A DNA stretch of 33,585 bases from Xenococcus sp. PCC 7305. GTDB taxonomy: Bacteria > Cyanobacteriota > Cyanobacteriia > Cyanobacteriales > Xenococcaceae. The DNA is taken from positions 1 through 33,585 of the forward strand of contig NZ_ALVZ01000161.1 in the NCBI RefSeq assembly GCF_000332055.1, read 5' to 3'. The position numbers and the translations under genes were made by a program. The notes under the pieces were generated by a model. It had not been told where the DNA came from and did no database searches. It worked only from the letters and a program-made list of their open reading frames with translations. Shown piece after piece: positions 1 to 8,162 of this stretch; positions within the stretch are counted from its first letter, which is position 1; every line of letters starts with the position of its first letter.

Positions 1-56
1 ACTGATAACTGATAACTGATAACTGATAACTGTTAACTGATAACTGTTAACTGATT
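1..56. repeat. Heptamer tandem repeat, ACTGATA/ACTGTTA type
   Basis: Eight consecutive seven-base units alternate between ACTGATA and ACTGTTA and continue to the window edge, so the array may be longer. It overlaps the last three codons and the stop (47-49) of the pentapeptide-repeat gene. It belongs to the short tandemly repeated repetitive sequences common in cyanobacteria. Confidence 0.9.
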
Positions 57-1147
57 TCAACGGCTTGCCCTTGTTCTAGGATTAGTTTAATGTCCTCAGA
101 AAGACCTGTATTTTTACCGAATTTAGCACCTGTAAATTTAGCTAGTTTAAAGCTAGCATTACTCAAATTAGCTTCTTGTAAATTGGCATGGGTGAGGTTG
201 GCACCAATTAAATTTGCGATCGCTAAACTGGCACGATATAAATTGGCATGAGTTAGATCGGCATTTTCTAAATAAGCACCACTGAGATCCGCACCACCTA
301 AATTGGCGTGACGAAGATTAGTTTCACTGAGATCAGCATCATTTAAGATCACTCCTCGGAGATTGGTCTTTTGGAGATTCGCTCCATTTAAGTCAATGCC
401 AGCAAGGTTAGCAGCTAAAAGATTGCCTCCTGCCAAATCAGTCTTCAAATCTAGCTTTGCCAATTCAGCCAGTTCGGAGATTTGCTCTGTTTTAGCGATA
501 TAAATTTGTTCAATTAGGTATTTCAGCGTTTCTTGATCCTGCAAACTAATTTCCTTTGGTTGCTCTTTGTCCCAACTATCTTGTGCTTCGACATCAGAAG
601 AACCCAATTGAACCCAACTTAGGGAAGATGGCAGTTGATTTTTGCAGCAGAAAAAAACGATCGCCCTTTCGAGCACTCCATGTTTGTTGGGGCTAAGATC
701 ATGTAGCCATAAATCTTCTGCCTCTGCTAACGAAACATCTGCGGGGCAAATCTGCCAAGTTGCCTTGATGTTGAAGGGTTGAGCAAGGATCTTAACTGTT
801 CCAAGCTTGATGCGTTGCAGAGAATCTGCCAGTAGCAATTTCGCTGACTCTAGGGTAAATGTCCAATTATTGGTGGCCTCAGAAGATTCAGAGTCAATAC
901 CAAAGTAATCATCTAACTGAGGATTAATTTGATGCAGTTCGCTATTTTCTAGCCTCAGTTGTAGTTGACCAGCTTGCAAAGCCAACTTGATACGACCATC
1001 TAATAGAGAATACCATTGCTGATTAAAATTGAGGCTCAAGTAAAGATCAAATTGTTGGTTGTCGGCTGTGCTAGAAGGAAGAGAAATTGCTTCTAAGGCC
1101 ATTGAAAATAAATCTGGATATAGGTTTTGGGACTTTAGCAACTGCAT
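47..1147 (-). CDS. Pentapeptide-repeat protein with unrecognised N-terminal domain
   Basis: A 366-aa protein starting at ATG 1145-1147. Residues 1-200 or so form a non-repetitive, acidic domain I do not recognise. From about residue 235 to 340 there is a run of A(D/N)LXX pentapeptides, which is expected to fold into a right-handed quadrilateral beta-helix. No signal peptide or membrane segment is visible, so it is probably cytoplasmic. Pentapeptide proteins are abundant in cyanobacteria and mostly of unknown function; some bind other proteins. The final codons and stop lie inside a heptamer array, so the C-terminus may have been set by repeat invasion. The neighbouring gene is on the same strand but 169 bp away and is probably transcribed separately. 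The repeat class is certain; the role is not. Confidence 0.9.
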   Translation of the reverse strand: MQLLKSQNLYPDLFSMALEAISLPSSTADNQQFDLYLSLNFNQQWYSLLDGRIKLALQAGQLQLRLENSELHQINPQLDDYFGIDSESSEATNNWTFTLESAKLLLADSLQRIKLGTVKILAQPFNIKATWQICPADVSLAEAEDLWLHDLSPNKHGVLERAIVFFCCKNQLPSSLSWVQLGSSDVEAQDSWDKEQPKEISLQDQETLKYLIEQIYIAKTEQISELAELAKLDLKTDLAGGNLLAANLAGIDLNGANLQKTNLRGVILNDADLSETNLRHANLGGADLSGAYLENADLTHANLYRASLAIANLIGANLTHANLQEANLSNASFKLAKFTGAKFGKNTGLSEDIKLILEQGQAVEIS

Positions 1148-1294
1148 GATTCCAACTACGACGACTCGGTGTTACAAGATATCTTTCTAAGATTGTAGAG
1201 CTTATTCTTGAGTTTTCACGATAATTTTCACGACTCGGAAATCTATGACCTTAAGTATGTCTATCATGGCTAGACTTATTGTTTTTGAAATTTC

Positions 1295-1323
1295 CCTAAT
1301 ACCTAACACCCAATACCTAAAAC
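1295..1323. repeat. Heptamer tandem repeat, CCTAACA/CCTAAAA type
   Basis: About four imperfect seven-base units. The array contains the stop codon (1317-1319, TAG on the minus strand) of the neighbouring VTT-domain gene. Related CCTAAAA arrays recur at 10930-10957 and 11677-11757. Confidence 0.75.
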
Positions 1324-2057
1324 CCTCTTCCAGTGTTCTTTTTCTTGGCCAGCAACGGAATAATTGAAAGTATTGTCAATAAAGCCAAAGCGAGAAAAAA
1401 AGGTTTAGGGTCTTCGCCCAATAAGGCTGATTGGCCAGTTGTTCCCAGCCAAGTATAGATGACAGTGCCAGGGATGATGCCAATAAAAGTGGCAATAGTG
1501 TAGGTAACCCAGTTAAGAGGAGTTAAGCCAAATAGGAAATTAACTACATTAAAAGGAGAAATCGGAGCAAAGCGAATTGCTAAAGTAAAGGCGATCGGTT
1601 TATCGAGAACTGCTTGGTTAAATATCTTCAAGCCTTTATGACGGGCAAATTTATTGGCGATATAATCTCGAAATAAGTACCTAGCGACCCAAAATGCCCC
1701 TAGAGCACCTAATGTAGCTCCGATCGCAGACCATAAAGTGCCCCACAATAAACCGAAAACAGGCCCGCCAACTATCGTGAGAATTGTTCCAGGGATGCCG
1801 ATCGCAGTTAGGAAAATATAAATCCCCAGAAAGGTGAAAATTACACAATTAGAACAAGAATTATTACTAAAATAATCAATCAGGAATGCTTGATTAAATA
1901 AGGCTTTAGCTGGGCCAATAGTGCATAACAAGACTAGAGAAATCAGTGCGATCGCAATTCCCCAGCGAGGATTTAGCAAAATGCCTAATTTGCCTTTACT
2001 TTTATCTTGGTCAGTAGATTTAGATTTTTTCTTGAGATAGAGTTTTTTGGTTTTCAC
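1317..2057 (-). CDS. TVP38/TMEM64-type (VTT/DedA-like) membrane protein
   Basis: A 246-aa integral membrane protein. A Lys-rich N-terminus (about residues 1-25) precedes a transmembrane segment at roughly 32-50. A hydrophobic core follows with the features of the VTT (SNARE-associated) domain: a Gly/Pro-rich re-entrant stretch near residues 85-105, F-W-V-A-R-Y near 122-127, and R-F-A-P-I-S-P-F-N near 162-170. Bacterial VTT proteins are linked to lipid scrambling and membrane homeostasis, but the substrate here is unknown. The start is GTG (2055-2057), with no clear ribosome binding site. The stop lies inside a heptamer repeat. Family assignment is strong; function is inference. Confidence 0.9.
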   Translation of the reverse strand: MKTKKLYLKKKSKSTDQDKSKGKLGILLNPRWGIAIALISLVLLCTIGPAKALFNQAFLIDYFSNNSCSNCVIFTFLGIYIFLTAIGIPGTILTIVGGPVFGLLWGTLWSAIGATLGALGAFWVARYLFRDYIANKFARHKGLKIFNQAVLDKPIAFTLAIRFAPISPFNVVNFLFGLTPLNWVTYTIATFIGIIPGTVIYTWLGTTGQSALLGEDPKPFFLALALLTILSIIPLLAKKKNTGRGF

Positions 2058-2089
2058 AATAGCGATCTAAAAGCCTAAGCAAAATGAAT

Positions 2090-2144
2090 GACTGGGCTTC
2101 GCCCTTGAGGAAAGACGGCAGAGGGCAGAGGGAACAATTCTAAC
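2090..2144. repeat. Dispersed repeat, copy A (hairpin plus GGCAGAG heptamers)
   Basis: The element starts with GACTGGGCTTCGCCCTTGAG, containing a GGGC-TTC-GCCC hairpin, and continues with GGCAGAG units and AATTCTAAC. A near-identical copy lies at 23354-23401. The two differ mainly by a seven-base segment (GAAAGAC) present only here. Both copies sit just upstream of minus-strand genes. Confidence 0.85.
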
Positions 2145-2251
2145 CAAACACAACTTGATCCTTTCCGAAGTATATAGAGTTCGCGGAATAATTGCCAGAA
2201 GGAAAATTCACGCTAAAGTTAGACCTGTAATCAGTTTTGTCGGAGGGCATG

Positions 2252-3736
2252 ATGCCTGAAGCTATAGTTCTAGACAAAGTAATAAAAAACCTGCGAGTGG
2301 TTCGTCCTAACCAGCAATCTGTTGAGCGACTAGATCTCGGAATTAAAGATGGCAAATTCGTTCAGATTGCCCCAGAAATTGACGCAAAACTAGCCAAGGA
2401 GGTATTTGATGCCCAAAATAGGCTAGGATTTCCCGGCCTTGTCGATGCCCATATGCATATTGGCATTTACCAATCTCTTGAGAAGGATGCTGTCACCGAA
2501 AGTAGAGCCGCTGCCATGGGCGGGGTGACCACTAGCCTCAACTATATTCGGACAGGACAATATTACCTCAACAAAGGTGGTTCCTATAAGAAGTTTTTTC
2601 CTGAAGTACTAGCCCTATCAGAAGGTAACTTTCATGTTGACTACGGTTTCCATATCGCACCGATCGCCTCAGAGCACATAGAAGAGATGCCCTGGCTGTT
2701 TGAAGAACATGGGGTTTCATCTTTTAAGATTTTTATGTTTTACGGGGGCTACGGCTTACATGGGCTGTCGGATCAACAGAATCTCTTTTTGATGATTAAT
2801 AAAGAAGAGCGCTATGACTTTGCCCATTTTGAATTTATTATGCGCGGGTTGACCCAACTGCGGGAAACTCACCCCGAAGCTCAGGATTATCTGAGCTTGA
2901 GTCTTCATTGTGAAGTTGCCGAGATTCTGAGTGCCTATACCAAAATTGTCGAAGGCGATCGCAGTTTAACCGGACTCAAAGCCTATAGTGCGGCTCGGCC
3001 TCCCCATTCAGAGGGTCTAGCGATCGCGATCGCCTCCTATCTCGCCCATGAAACCAATTGTGTCAATATTAATCTGCTACATCTAAGTTCCCGCAAAGCA
3101 ATAGAATCTGCTCTAATTATGAAAACAGCATTTCCCCATATCAATTTTAGGCGGGAAGTCACAGTTGGACATTTATTACTAGATGTCGATGCTCCAACCG
3201 GGAAATGGGCCAAAGTCAACCCGCCAATTCGTCCCCGTGAAGATGTGGAATATTTATGGCAAGCAGTCTTAGATGGTCAGATCAACTGGATTGTTAGCGA
3301 TCATGCCTGCTGTTCGGCGGCCAAGAAAGCTAGTCGGCAAGATCCGGAGAATATCTGGCTAGCAAAATCGGGATTTGGGGGTACAGAATATCTGCTTTCG
3401 GGGGTATTTAGCGAAGGTAGCAAACGAGGGATGTCCTACAATCAGATGGCAGAATTGCTCTGTTGGAATCCCGCCCAGCGTTTTGGTTTATCCACCAAAG
3501 GCGATATTGACCTTGGTTACGACGCCGATTTAGTGATTTTAGATCCCAATGAAACCTTTGTCGTTCAAGCTGCCGAATCCCAATCCCAACAGGGGTACAC
3601 TCCTTTTGAGGGTATGGAATTGACCGGCAAAGTCAAAACTACCTTCTTGCGCGGTAATTTAATTTACGACCAAGGACAAATTATTGCTGGGCCTCAAGGT
3701 CGTTATTTGAACCGTAGACGGGGAGCAGATAAATAA
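2252..3736 (+). CDS. Dihydroorotase/hydantoinase-family amidohydrolase
   Basis: A 494-aa cyclic amidohydrolase with a complete dinuclear metal site: H67 and H69 in the H-M-H motif after strand 1, K159 (expected carboxylated Lys) in S-F-K-I-F-M, H219 in S-L-H-C-E, H277 in L-L-H-L-S-S, and D350 in S-D-H-A. This ligand set is typical of dihydroorotases, hydantoinases and allantoinases, so the enzyme should hydrolyse a cyclic amide. The length suits the hydantoinase/dihydropyrimidinase type, but the substrate cannot be read from sequence. I chose ATG 2252 because GGAGGG at 2242-2247 lies four bases upstream; ATG 2249 or TTG 2237 would add one or five residues. It lies 68 bp ahead of a small gene and a SagB-like flavoprotein gene on the same strand, probably one operon. 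Confidence 0.92.
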   Translation: MPEAIVLDKVIKNLRVVRPNQQSVERLDLGIKDGKFVQIAPEIDAKLAKEVFDAQNRLGFPGLVDAHMHIGIYQSLEKDAVTESRAAAMGGVTTSLNYIRTGQYYLNKGGSYKKFFPEVLALSEGNFHVDYGFHIAPIASEHIEEMPWLFEEHGVSSFKIFMFYGGYGLHGLSDQQNLFLMINKEERYDFAHFEFIMRGLTQLRETHPEAQDYLSLSLHCEVAEILSAYTKIVEGDRSLTGLKAYSAARPPHSEGLAIAIASYLAHETNCVNINLLHLSSRKAIESALIMKTAFPHINFRREVTVGHLLLDVDAPTGKWAKVNPPIRPREDVEYLWQAVLDGQINWIVSDHACCSAAKKASRQDPENIWLAKSGFGGTEYLLSGVFSEGSKRGMSYNQMAELLCWNPAQRFGLSTKGDIDLGYDADLVILDPNETFVVQAAESQSQQGYTPFEGMELTGKVKTTFLRGNLIYDQGQIIAGPQGRYLNRRRGADK

Positions 3737-3804
3737 AAAATTCCCAACAATTCAGGGAGACATCGGGACGCGGAAATGGGAAGATAAAAAAACCTACTCT
3801 TTAG

Positions 3805-4107
3805 ATGATGAGGTCACAATTGCCAACAGCAAATACCATCAAGACCCATGTAACTTGTCCTCAACTACCCTTGACAGTATATCGGGAAGTAGCAGCTCAT
3901 TTACGGCAGGTAGTCGGGGTGAAAACGGGATTGATTGTCCGATCTTCCGATTCGGGCTCCGAAAAATTTGATTATACTCAAAGTCAAATTGCGGCTTTAT
4001 GGTTGGAATATCCCCAAAATATTGATAACCAACAAAAAAAACGCCTTGACGAGATTTTGGATTATTACGGACAACGCTATCGTCCCTGGGAAACGATTAC
4101 GGATTAA
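3805..4107 (+). CDS. Small protein of unknown function, operon partner of SagB-like gene
   Basis: A 100-aa protein I do not recognise. The first half looks like a compact alpha/beta fold (L-T-V-Y-R-E-V-A-A-H-L-R-Q-V followed by a V-K-T-G-L strand). The second half has a helix-rich segment ending in Y-G-Q-R-Y-R-P-W-E. No signal peptide, membrane segment or metal-binding motif is visible. Its stop (4105-4107) is two bases before the ATG of the next gene, so the two are very likely translationally coupled, and it may be an accessory protein of that flavoenzyme. Two ATG codons in a row open the frame, with no convincing ribosome binding site. Confidence 0.75.
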   Translation: MMRSQLPTANTIKTHVTCPQLPLTVYREVAAHLRQVVGVKTGLIVRSSDSGSEKFDYTQSQIAALWLEYPQNIDNQQKKRLDEILDYYGQRYRPWETITD

Positions 4108-4109
4108 TC

Positions 4110-5621
4110 ATGGATTCTATCGCCTATCACTATCACCAAAGAACTAAATACGATCCTGAAACCATTGCCAATAAAGGAAAAGCCTTGGATTGGTCAAAAC
4201 AACCTGCTCCCTATAAAGAGTATAAAATTGGTCATAGTTTCGATCTCAAACCCTATCTGTCTCAAGAAAAAGATAGAGAAGCCCAACCCTATGACGAAGA
4301 ATGGTTGAGATTATCTTTGTTCCTCCTCTGTAGTTATGGCTTGACAGCTCAATTTCAGACCATCTATGGCGACCCTATTTATTTGAGAGCTGCGCCCTCA
4401 GCTGGGGGTTTATATCCTGCGGAAGTCTATCTAATTTCTCGGGGGACAAATTGGTTACCGGCTGGGTTATATAACTATCAAGTTGCCACTCATTCTCTCA
4501 TTCATTTTTGGGAAAATACTGTTTGGTCCGAGTTGCAAGCGGCTTGTTTCAAGCATCCTGTATTGAAAGAAAATCAACTTGCCTTGGTCACCACTGCGGT
4601 GTTTGAGCGCTCGGCATGGCGCTATGAAGATCGAGCCTATCGAAGAGTATTTCTGGATACGGGGCATTTACTCGGTAATATTGAATTGGCCGCTGCCTCT
4701 AATAACTATAAAGCTCATTGTATTGGTGGTTTTTGCGATGAAGAAATTAATGATCTCCTGTATTTAGATGGTCATACGGAATCTGCGATCGCAGTTGTCT
4801 CTTTACTCGATACCAATAAAACTTCCGCTACCGATTTTACGGCCCCCACAGCTTTACCCTCAGCAACTGTCACCGAATATCCTGAAATTGCCGATGGACA
4901 ATTACTCCATTATTTACATCAAAAAACCAACATTGATACCGAACCTACGAAAATAGATGCTGCGAGGGAAACTCCATCATTAGAAGACAAATATAATTTT
5001 CCTTTTTGCAGCAAAATTGCAACCATCACCGAAAATACTATCGATTGGGGAGAGCAACTCTCAGAATTAGAAAATACGATTCTCCAAAGGCGTTCTACTC
5101 GCAGTTATACAGGGGAAGATTTAACCTTAGAGGAACTAAAATCACTTCTGAATTTTACCTATCAACCTCAAGATTATGTCGCCCAGGGTTTGGATGGGGA
5201 GCCCGATTATTTTGCTCTCGATTTGGTGGAAACTTTTATCGCCGTTTCAGGAGTTCAGGACTTGGAGGCAGGTTGTTATTACTATGCACCGCAGGCCCAA
5301 GAGTTGCGACAAATTCGGTTTAAAAATTTCCGTCGCGAATTGCATTATCTCTGCTTGGGTCAAGAACTCGGAAAAGATGCCGCGGCCGTTATTTTTCACA
5401 CTGCGGATTTGACTAAAGCGATCGCAAAATACGGCGATCGCGCCTATCGTTATCTTCATCTGGATGCTGGTCATTTGGGACAAAGATTAAATCTGGCGGC
5501 AATCCGCTTAAAACTTGGAGTTAGTGGCATTGGAGGATTCTTCGATGATCGAGTCAATCAAGTCTTAGATATTCCCCAAGAAGAAGCAGTGATTTATCTG
5601 ACCACTCTGGGACGACCTTAG
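4110..5621 (+). CDS. Tandem-domain SagB/ThcOx-like nitroreductase
   Basis: A 503-aa protein made of two related nitroreductase-fold halves. Half 1 (about 60-270) has A-P-S-A-G-G-L-Y-P-A-E-V and ends with D-T-G-H-L-L-G...C-I-G-G-F-C-D-E. Half 2 (about 310-503) opens with R-R-S-T-R-S-Y, the usual FMN phosphate-binding start, and ends with D-A-G-H-L-G-Q...G-I-G-G-F-F-D-D. The paired D-(T/A)-G-H-L and G-I/C-G-G-F motifs show the internal duplication. The N-terminal Y-H-Y-H-Q-R-T-K stretch resembles SagB-type dehydrogenases, which oxidise azolines to azoles in RiPP biosynthesis. No cyclodehydratase or precursor peptide gene is visible nearby, so the substrate is open. Half 1 lacks the R-R-S-x-R start and may be structural. 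Confidence 0.88.
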   Translation: MDSIAYHYHQRTKYDPETIANKGKALDWSKQPAPYKEYKIGHSFDLKPYLSQEKDREAQPYDEEWLRLSLFLLCSYGLTAQFQTIYGDPIYLRAAPSAGGLYPAEVYLISRGTNWLPAGLYNYQVATHSLIHFWENTVWSELQAACFKHPVLKENQLALVTTAVFERSAWRYEDRAYRRVFLDTGHLLGNIELAAASNNYKAHCIGGFCDEEINDLLYLDGHTESAIAVVSLLDTNKTSATDFTAPTALPSATVTEYPEIADGQLLHYLHQKTNIDTEPTKIDAARETPSLEDKYNFPFCSKIATITENTIDWGEQLSELENTILQRRSTRSYTGEDLTLEELKSLLNFTYQPQDYVAQGLDGEPDYFALDLVETFIAVSGVQDLEAGCYYYAPQAQELRQIRFKNFRRELHYLCLGQELGKDAAAVIFHTADLTKAIAKYGDRAYRYLHLDAGHLGQRLNLAAIRLKLGVSGIGGFFDDRVNQVLDIPQEEAVIYLTTLGRP

Positions 5622-5847
5622 ACATTTTAATTATGAAGGTTACATTTTATTAAAAATTAGGGCTTATAAGGATTAGATACAGGCTCATAGTCAGCAGAAC
5701 ACACCAACAAAGGTTGAAGAATATCAAACATGTGAGTTTTGAGCTGGTAAACTTGCGAAAAGTAATCGTTGGCTTATTATCTAAGTCGTGTCTGATCAAT
5801 ATTTGAGGGATTACACTGTTTCCCAAGACCCAATCTCTAATCTCTAA

Positions 5848-7491
5848 ATGGTATCGCTAAAATTAACTAAACAACAAGGTTTACGAGCAGTCGCGATCGC
5901 GGCCACAGTTTTCTTTATCTGTACTCTCACCCTGACTCTGCATCGGCATTTCACTTTTTACTCTTCCTACGATCAGGGAATTTTTAATCAGGTTTTTTGG
6001 AATGGTACTCAGGGAAATTTTTTCCAAAGCACGCTCTCTTCCCAGCTTTCGACGAATATCGTCCATGGTGGGGAAGTTCCCAATGTTAGTTACCATCGCC
6101 TCGGACAGCATTTCACCCCGGCATTGCTGTTATGGTTGCCTATTTATTATCTATTTCCCCATCCTGCTACCTTAACTGTGTTCCAGGTAACATTTGTCAC
6201 CGCCGCAGGATTAGTGCTTTATGCTTTGGCTCGGGTATACCTCGAACCTGCGATCGCATTTTTAATTTCCCTCAGTTTCTACGGTGCCAACGCGATCGTC
6301 GGCCCCACATTATCCAATTTCCACGATATCTCCCAAATTCCCCTATTTATGTTTAGTTTGCTCCTAGCAATGGAGAAACGCTGGTGGTGGCTCTTTTGGT
6401 TGTTGGCAATTTGTATTCTTGCAGTCAGAGAAGATAGTGGCATCGCACTATTTGGGGTGGGAGTTTATTTAGTTGCTAGCCGTCGTTATCCTCGGATCGG
6501 CTTGATGGTTTGTAGCCTCAGTTTTCTCTATATTGTGGCCTTGACCAATCTTATTATGCCCTTATTTTCTGATGATATTTCCAAACGCTTTATGTTAGAA
6601 AGGTTTGGGCAATATGCAGAAGGCAATGAAGCTTCGACTCTCGATATTCTCTGGGGCATGCTGACCAACCCAAAACTGTTAATTATCGAATTATTTACCC
6701 CTTTTAGCGAAACCATCAGATATTTTTTGGGTCAATGGTTGCCCTTGGCCTTTGTGCCGATCTTTGCACCTGCATCTTGGGTGATCGCGGGGTTTCCGTT
6801 ACTCAAATTGTTAGTGGGGCAAGGAAAATCTGTCTTGGCGATTTCGATTCGCTATGCCATGAATATTACTCCTGGCTTATTTTACGGTGCAATTTTGTGG
6901 TGGGCAGGGCAAGGATTTAGGAATTTTCATCGTCCCCTAGAAGATTGCCAACCGAGAAAGCTCAAACCCAAGTTTCGTAATTTTTGGGTCTTTTGTATTT
7001 GCTTATCCTTAATCTTTACTATCACCTCCAACCCTAGTCGGACGCTATATTTTCTGATTCCTGACTCGATACAACCGAGAGTTTATGTTTCCTTGCCGGA
7101 GCAATGGCAAAGAGTACCGCAAATTCGTTCTATATTAAAGCAAATACCTGATGACGCTAGTGTGTCTGCCACAACTTACCTCATACCTCATCTTTCGGGT
7201 CGTCGAGAAATTATTCGCCTTAGTGCCTTGGAATTTAGAAGCGATCGCGATCGCATAGAAACTGTAGAATACATTGTGGCCGATCTTTGGCGTTTACAAC
7301 GCTATCAAACCGCATTTAAATTTGATCGCCGTCATTTAGCTGCGATCGCAGAAATGATTGATACTGTAACTAGTCAAGGTAGTTATGGCATCACCGATTT
7401 TAACAATGGGATTATTTTGCTGCAAAAAGGAGTTGACTCTAATCCCTCAGCAATGCAAGGCTGGCAAGAATTTAGAAGTCTTTTGTCGTAG
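5848..7491 (+). CDS. DUF2079 polytopic membrane protein
   Basis: A 547-aa polytopic membrane protein with an N-terminal transmembrane segment (about 13-32) and then Y-D-Q-G-I-F-N-Q-V-F-W and H-R-L-G-Q-H-F-T-P, both typical of DUF2079 proteins. About eight to ten further hydrophobic segments follow to roughly residue 395. The C-terminal 130 residues are soluble-like. The acidic first loop and overall architecture resemble GT-C glycosyltransferases, so a lipid-linked sugar transfer role is possible but not shown. The start is ATG 5848. The 226 bp upstream hold no promoter I would defend. The next gene starts 58 bp downstream on the same strand. Confidence 0.85.
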   Translation: MVSLKLTKQQGLRAVAIAATVFFICTLTLTLHRHFTFYSSYDQGIFNQVFWNGTQGNFFQSTLSSQLSTNIVHGGEVPNVSYHRLGQHFTPALLLWLPIYYLFPHPATLTVFQVTFVTAAGLVLYALARVYLEPAIAFLISLSFYGANAIVGPTLSNFHDISQIPLFMFSLLLAMEKRWWWLFWLLAICILAVREDSGIALFGVGVYLVASRRYPRIGLMVCSLSFLYIVALTNLIMPLFSDDISKRFMLERFGQYAEGNEASTLDILWGMLTNPKLLIIELFTPFSETIRYFLGQWLPLAFVPIFAPASWVIAGFPLLKLLVGQGKSVLAISIRYAMNITPGLFYGAILWWAGQGFRNFHRPLEDCQPRKLKPKFRNFWVFCICLSLIFTITSNPSRTLYFLIPDSIQPRVYVSLPEQWQRVPQIRSILKQIPDDASVSATTYLIPHLSGRREIIRLSALEFRSDRDRIETVEYIVADLWRLQRYQTAFKFDRRHLAAIAEMIDTVTSQGSYGITDFNNGIILLQKGVDSNPSAMQGWQEFRSLLS

Positions 7492-7549
7492 GTGGTTTTC
7501 TGATTTAATGATAAGCAGTGGCAATGCAAAATAGTTTAATTTTATAAGT

Positions 7550-8083
7550 ATGGATATAAAAGAATTTATTGATCTCTGCGCAGGTAACTGGTTTAGTCAA
7601 CGCACTGATTATCAAGTCGAAACGGAAAAAACCGAAAGCAATAAAGCAGATCTTAGTATTACGCTAATTGCCACTAATGATGCTAAAGTTAGTCAGCTTT
7701 GCCTCCAAAACCGCATCGATTCGCAACTGAGTTTAGGTGGCTTACAACATAGTTGGGCTAGTTCGGGAGATTGGGGCAAACCGAAGCAGCAAGGTTCTTC
7801 TATGGTAGTGATCATCCCTGACCCAGAAAATCCTCAAACGGGAAAAATCATTTCTAATGCTGCTAACCAGAATTTACTGGGAACCTATGTCTTCGGTAAC
7901 GACTCTGCTTTAACTCTCATTTTTGAAACTAAAGATAAATCCATTGAAGAAAGGATCTGGTTTGCCAGCGATAATCTTCGCTTACGGACGGCTATAACCA
8001 AAAATGAAGATGGCACAATGAGTACTTTATTCTATTCGGAAATCAGAAAAGCACCACCGAAAAAAGAAGAGGCCACTAATTAG
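7550..8083 (+). CDS. CpcS/CpeS-family phycobiliprotein lyase, divergent
   Basis: A 177-aa protein with the lipocalin-like CpcS/CpeS signature. It begins M-D-I-K-E-F, has A-G-N-W-F-S-Q-R-T at 11-19, D-W-G-K-P near 75, P-D-P-E-N-P near 91, and E-R-I-W-F-A-S-D-N-L-R-L-R-T towards the C-terminus. Members attach phycocyanobilin or phycoerythrobilin to a phycobiliprotein cysteine, usually beta-82/84. The region after L-R-L-R-T reads N-E-D-G-T-M-S-T in place of the usual F-G-G-F-S stretch, so it is a divergent member, perhaps a CpcU-like partner. It is not next to phycobilisome structural genes but between DUF2079 and tocopherol genes. Confidence 0.88.
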   Translation: MDIKEFIDLCAGNWFSQRTDYQVETEKTESNKADLSITLIATNDAKVSQLCLQNRIDSQLSLGGLQHSWASSGDWGKPKQQGSSMVVIIPDPENPQTGKIISNAANQNLLGTYVFGNDSALTLIFETKDKSIEERIWFASDNLRLRTAITKNEDGTMSTLFYSEIRKAPPKKEEATN

Positions 8084-8091
8084 GCTTTAAA

Positions 8092-8121
8092 CCCTCTGCC
8101 CTCTGCCCTCTGCCCTCTGCC
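8092..8121. repeat. Heptamer tandem repeat, CCCTCTG type
   Basis: Four units of CCCTCTG(CC) lie between the lyase gene and the phytyltransferase gene. It is the reverse complement of the GGCAGAG units found at 2090-2144, 23354-23401 and 26493-26520. Confidence 0.85.
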
Positions 8122-8162
8122 TTTCCCTAACTTGTAAATGTTGTATCTCAACAGAATTTAGT

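Noticed and set aside
1-56. CRISPR array at the left edge
   Set aside because: The units are seven bases and contiguous, with no spacers.
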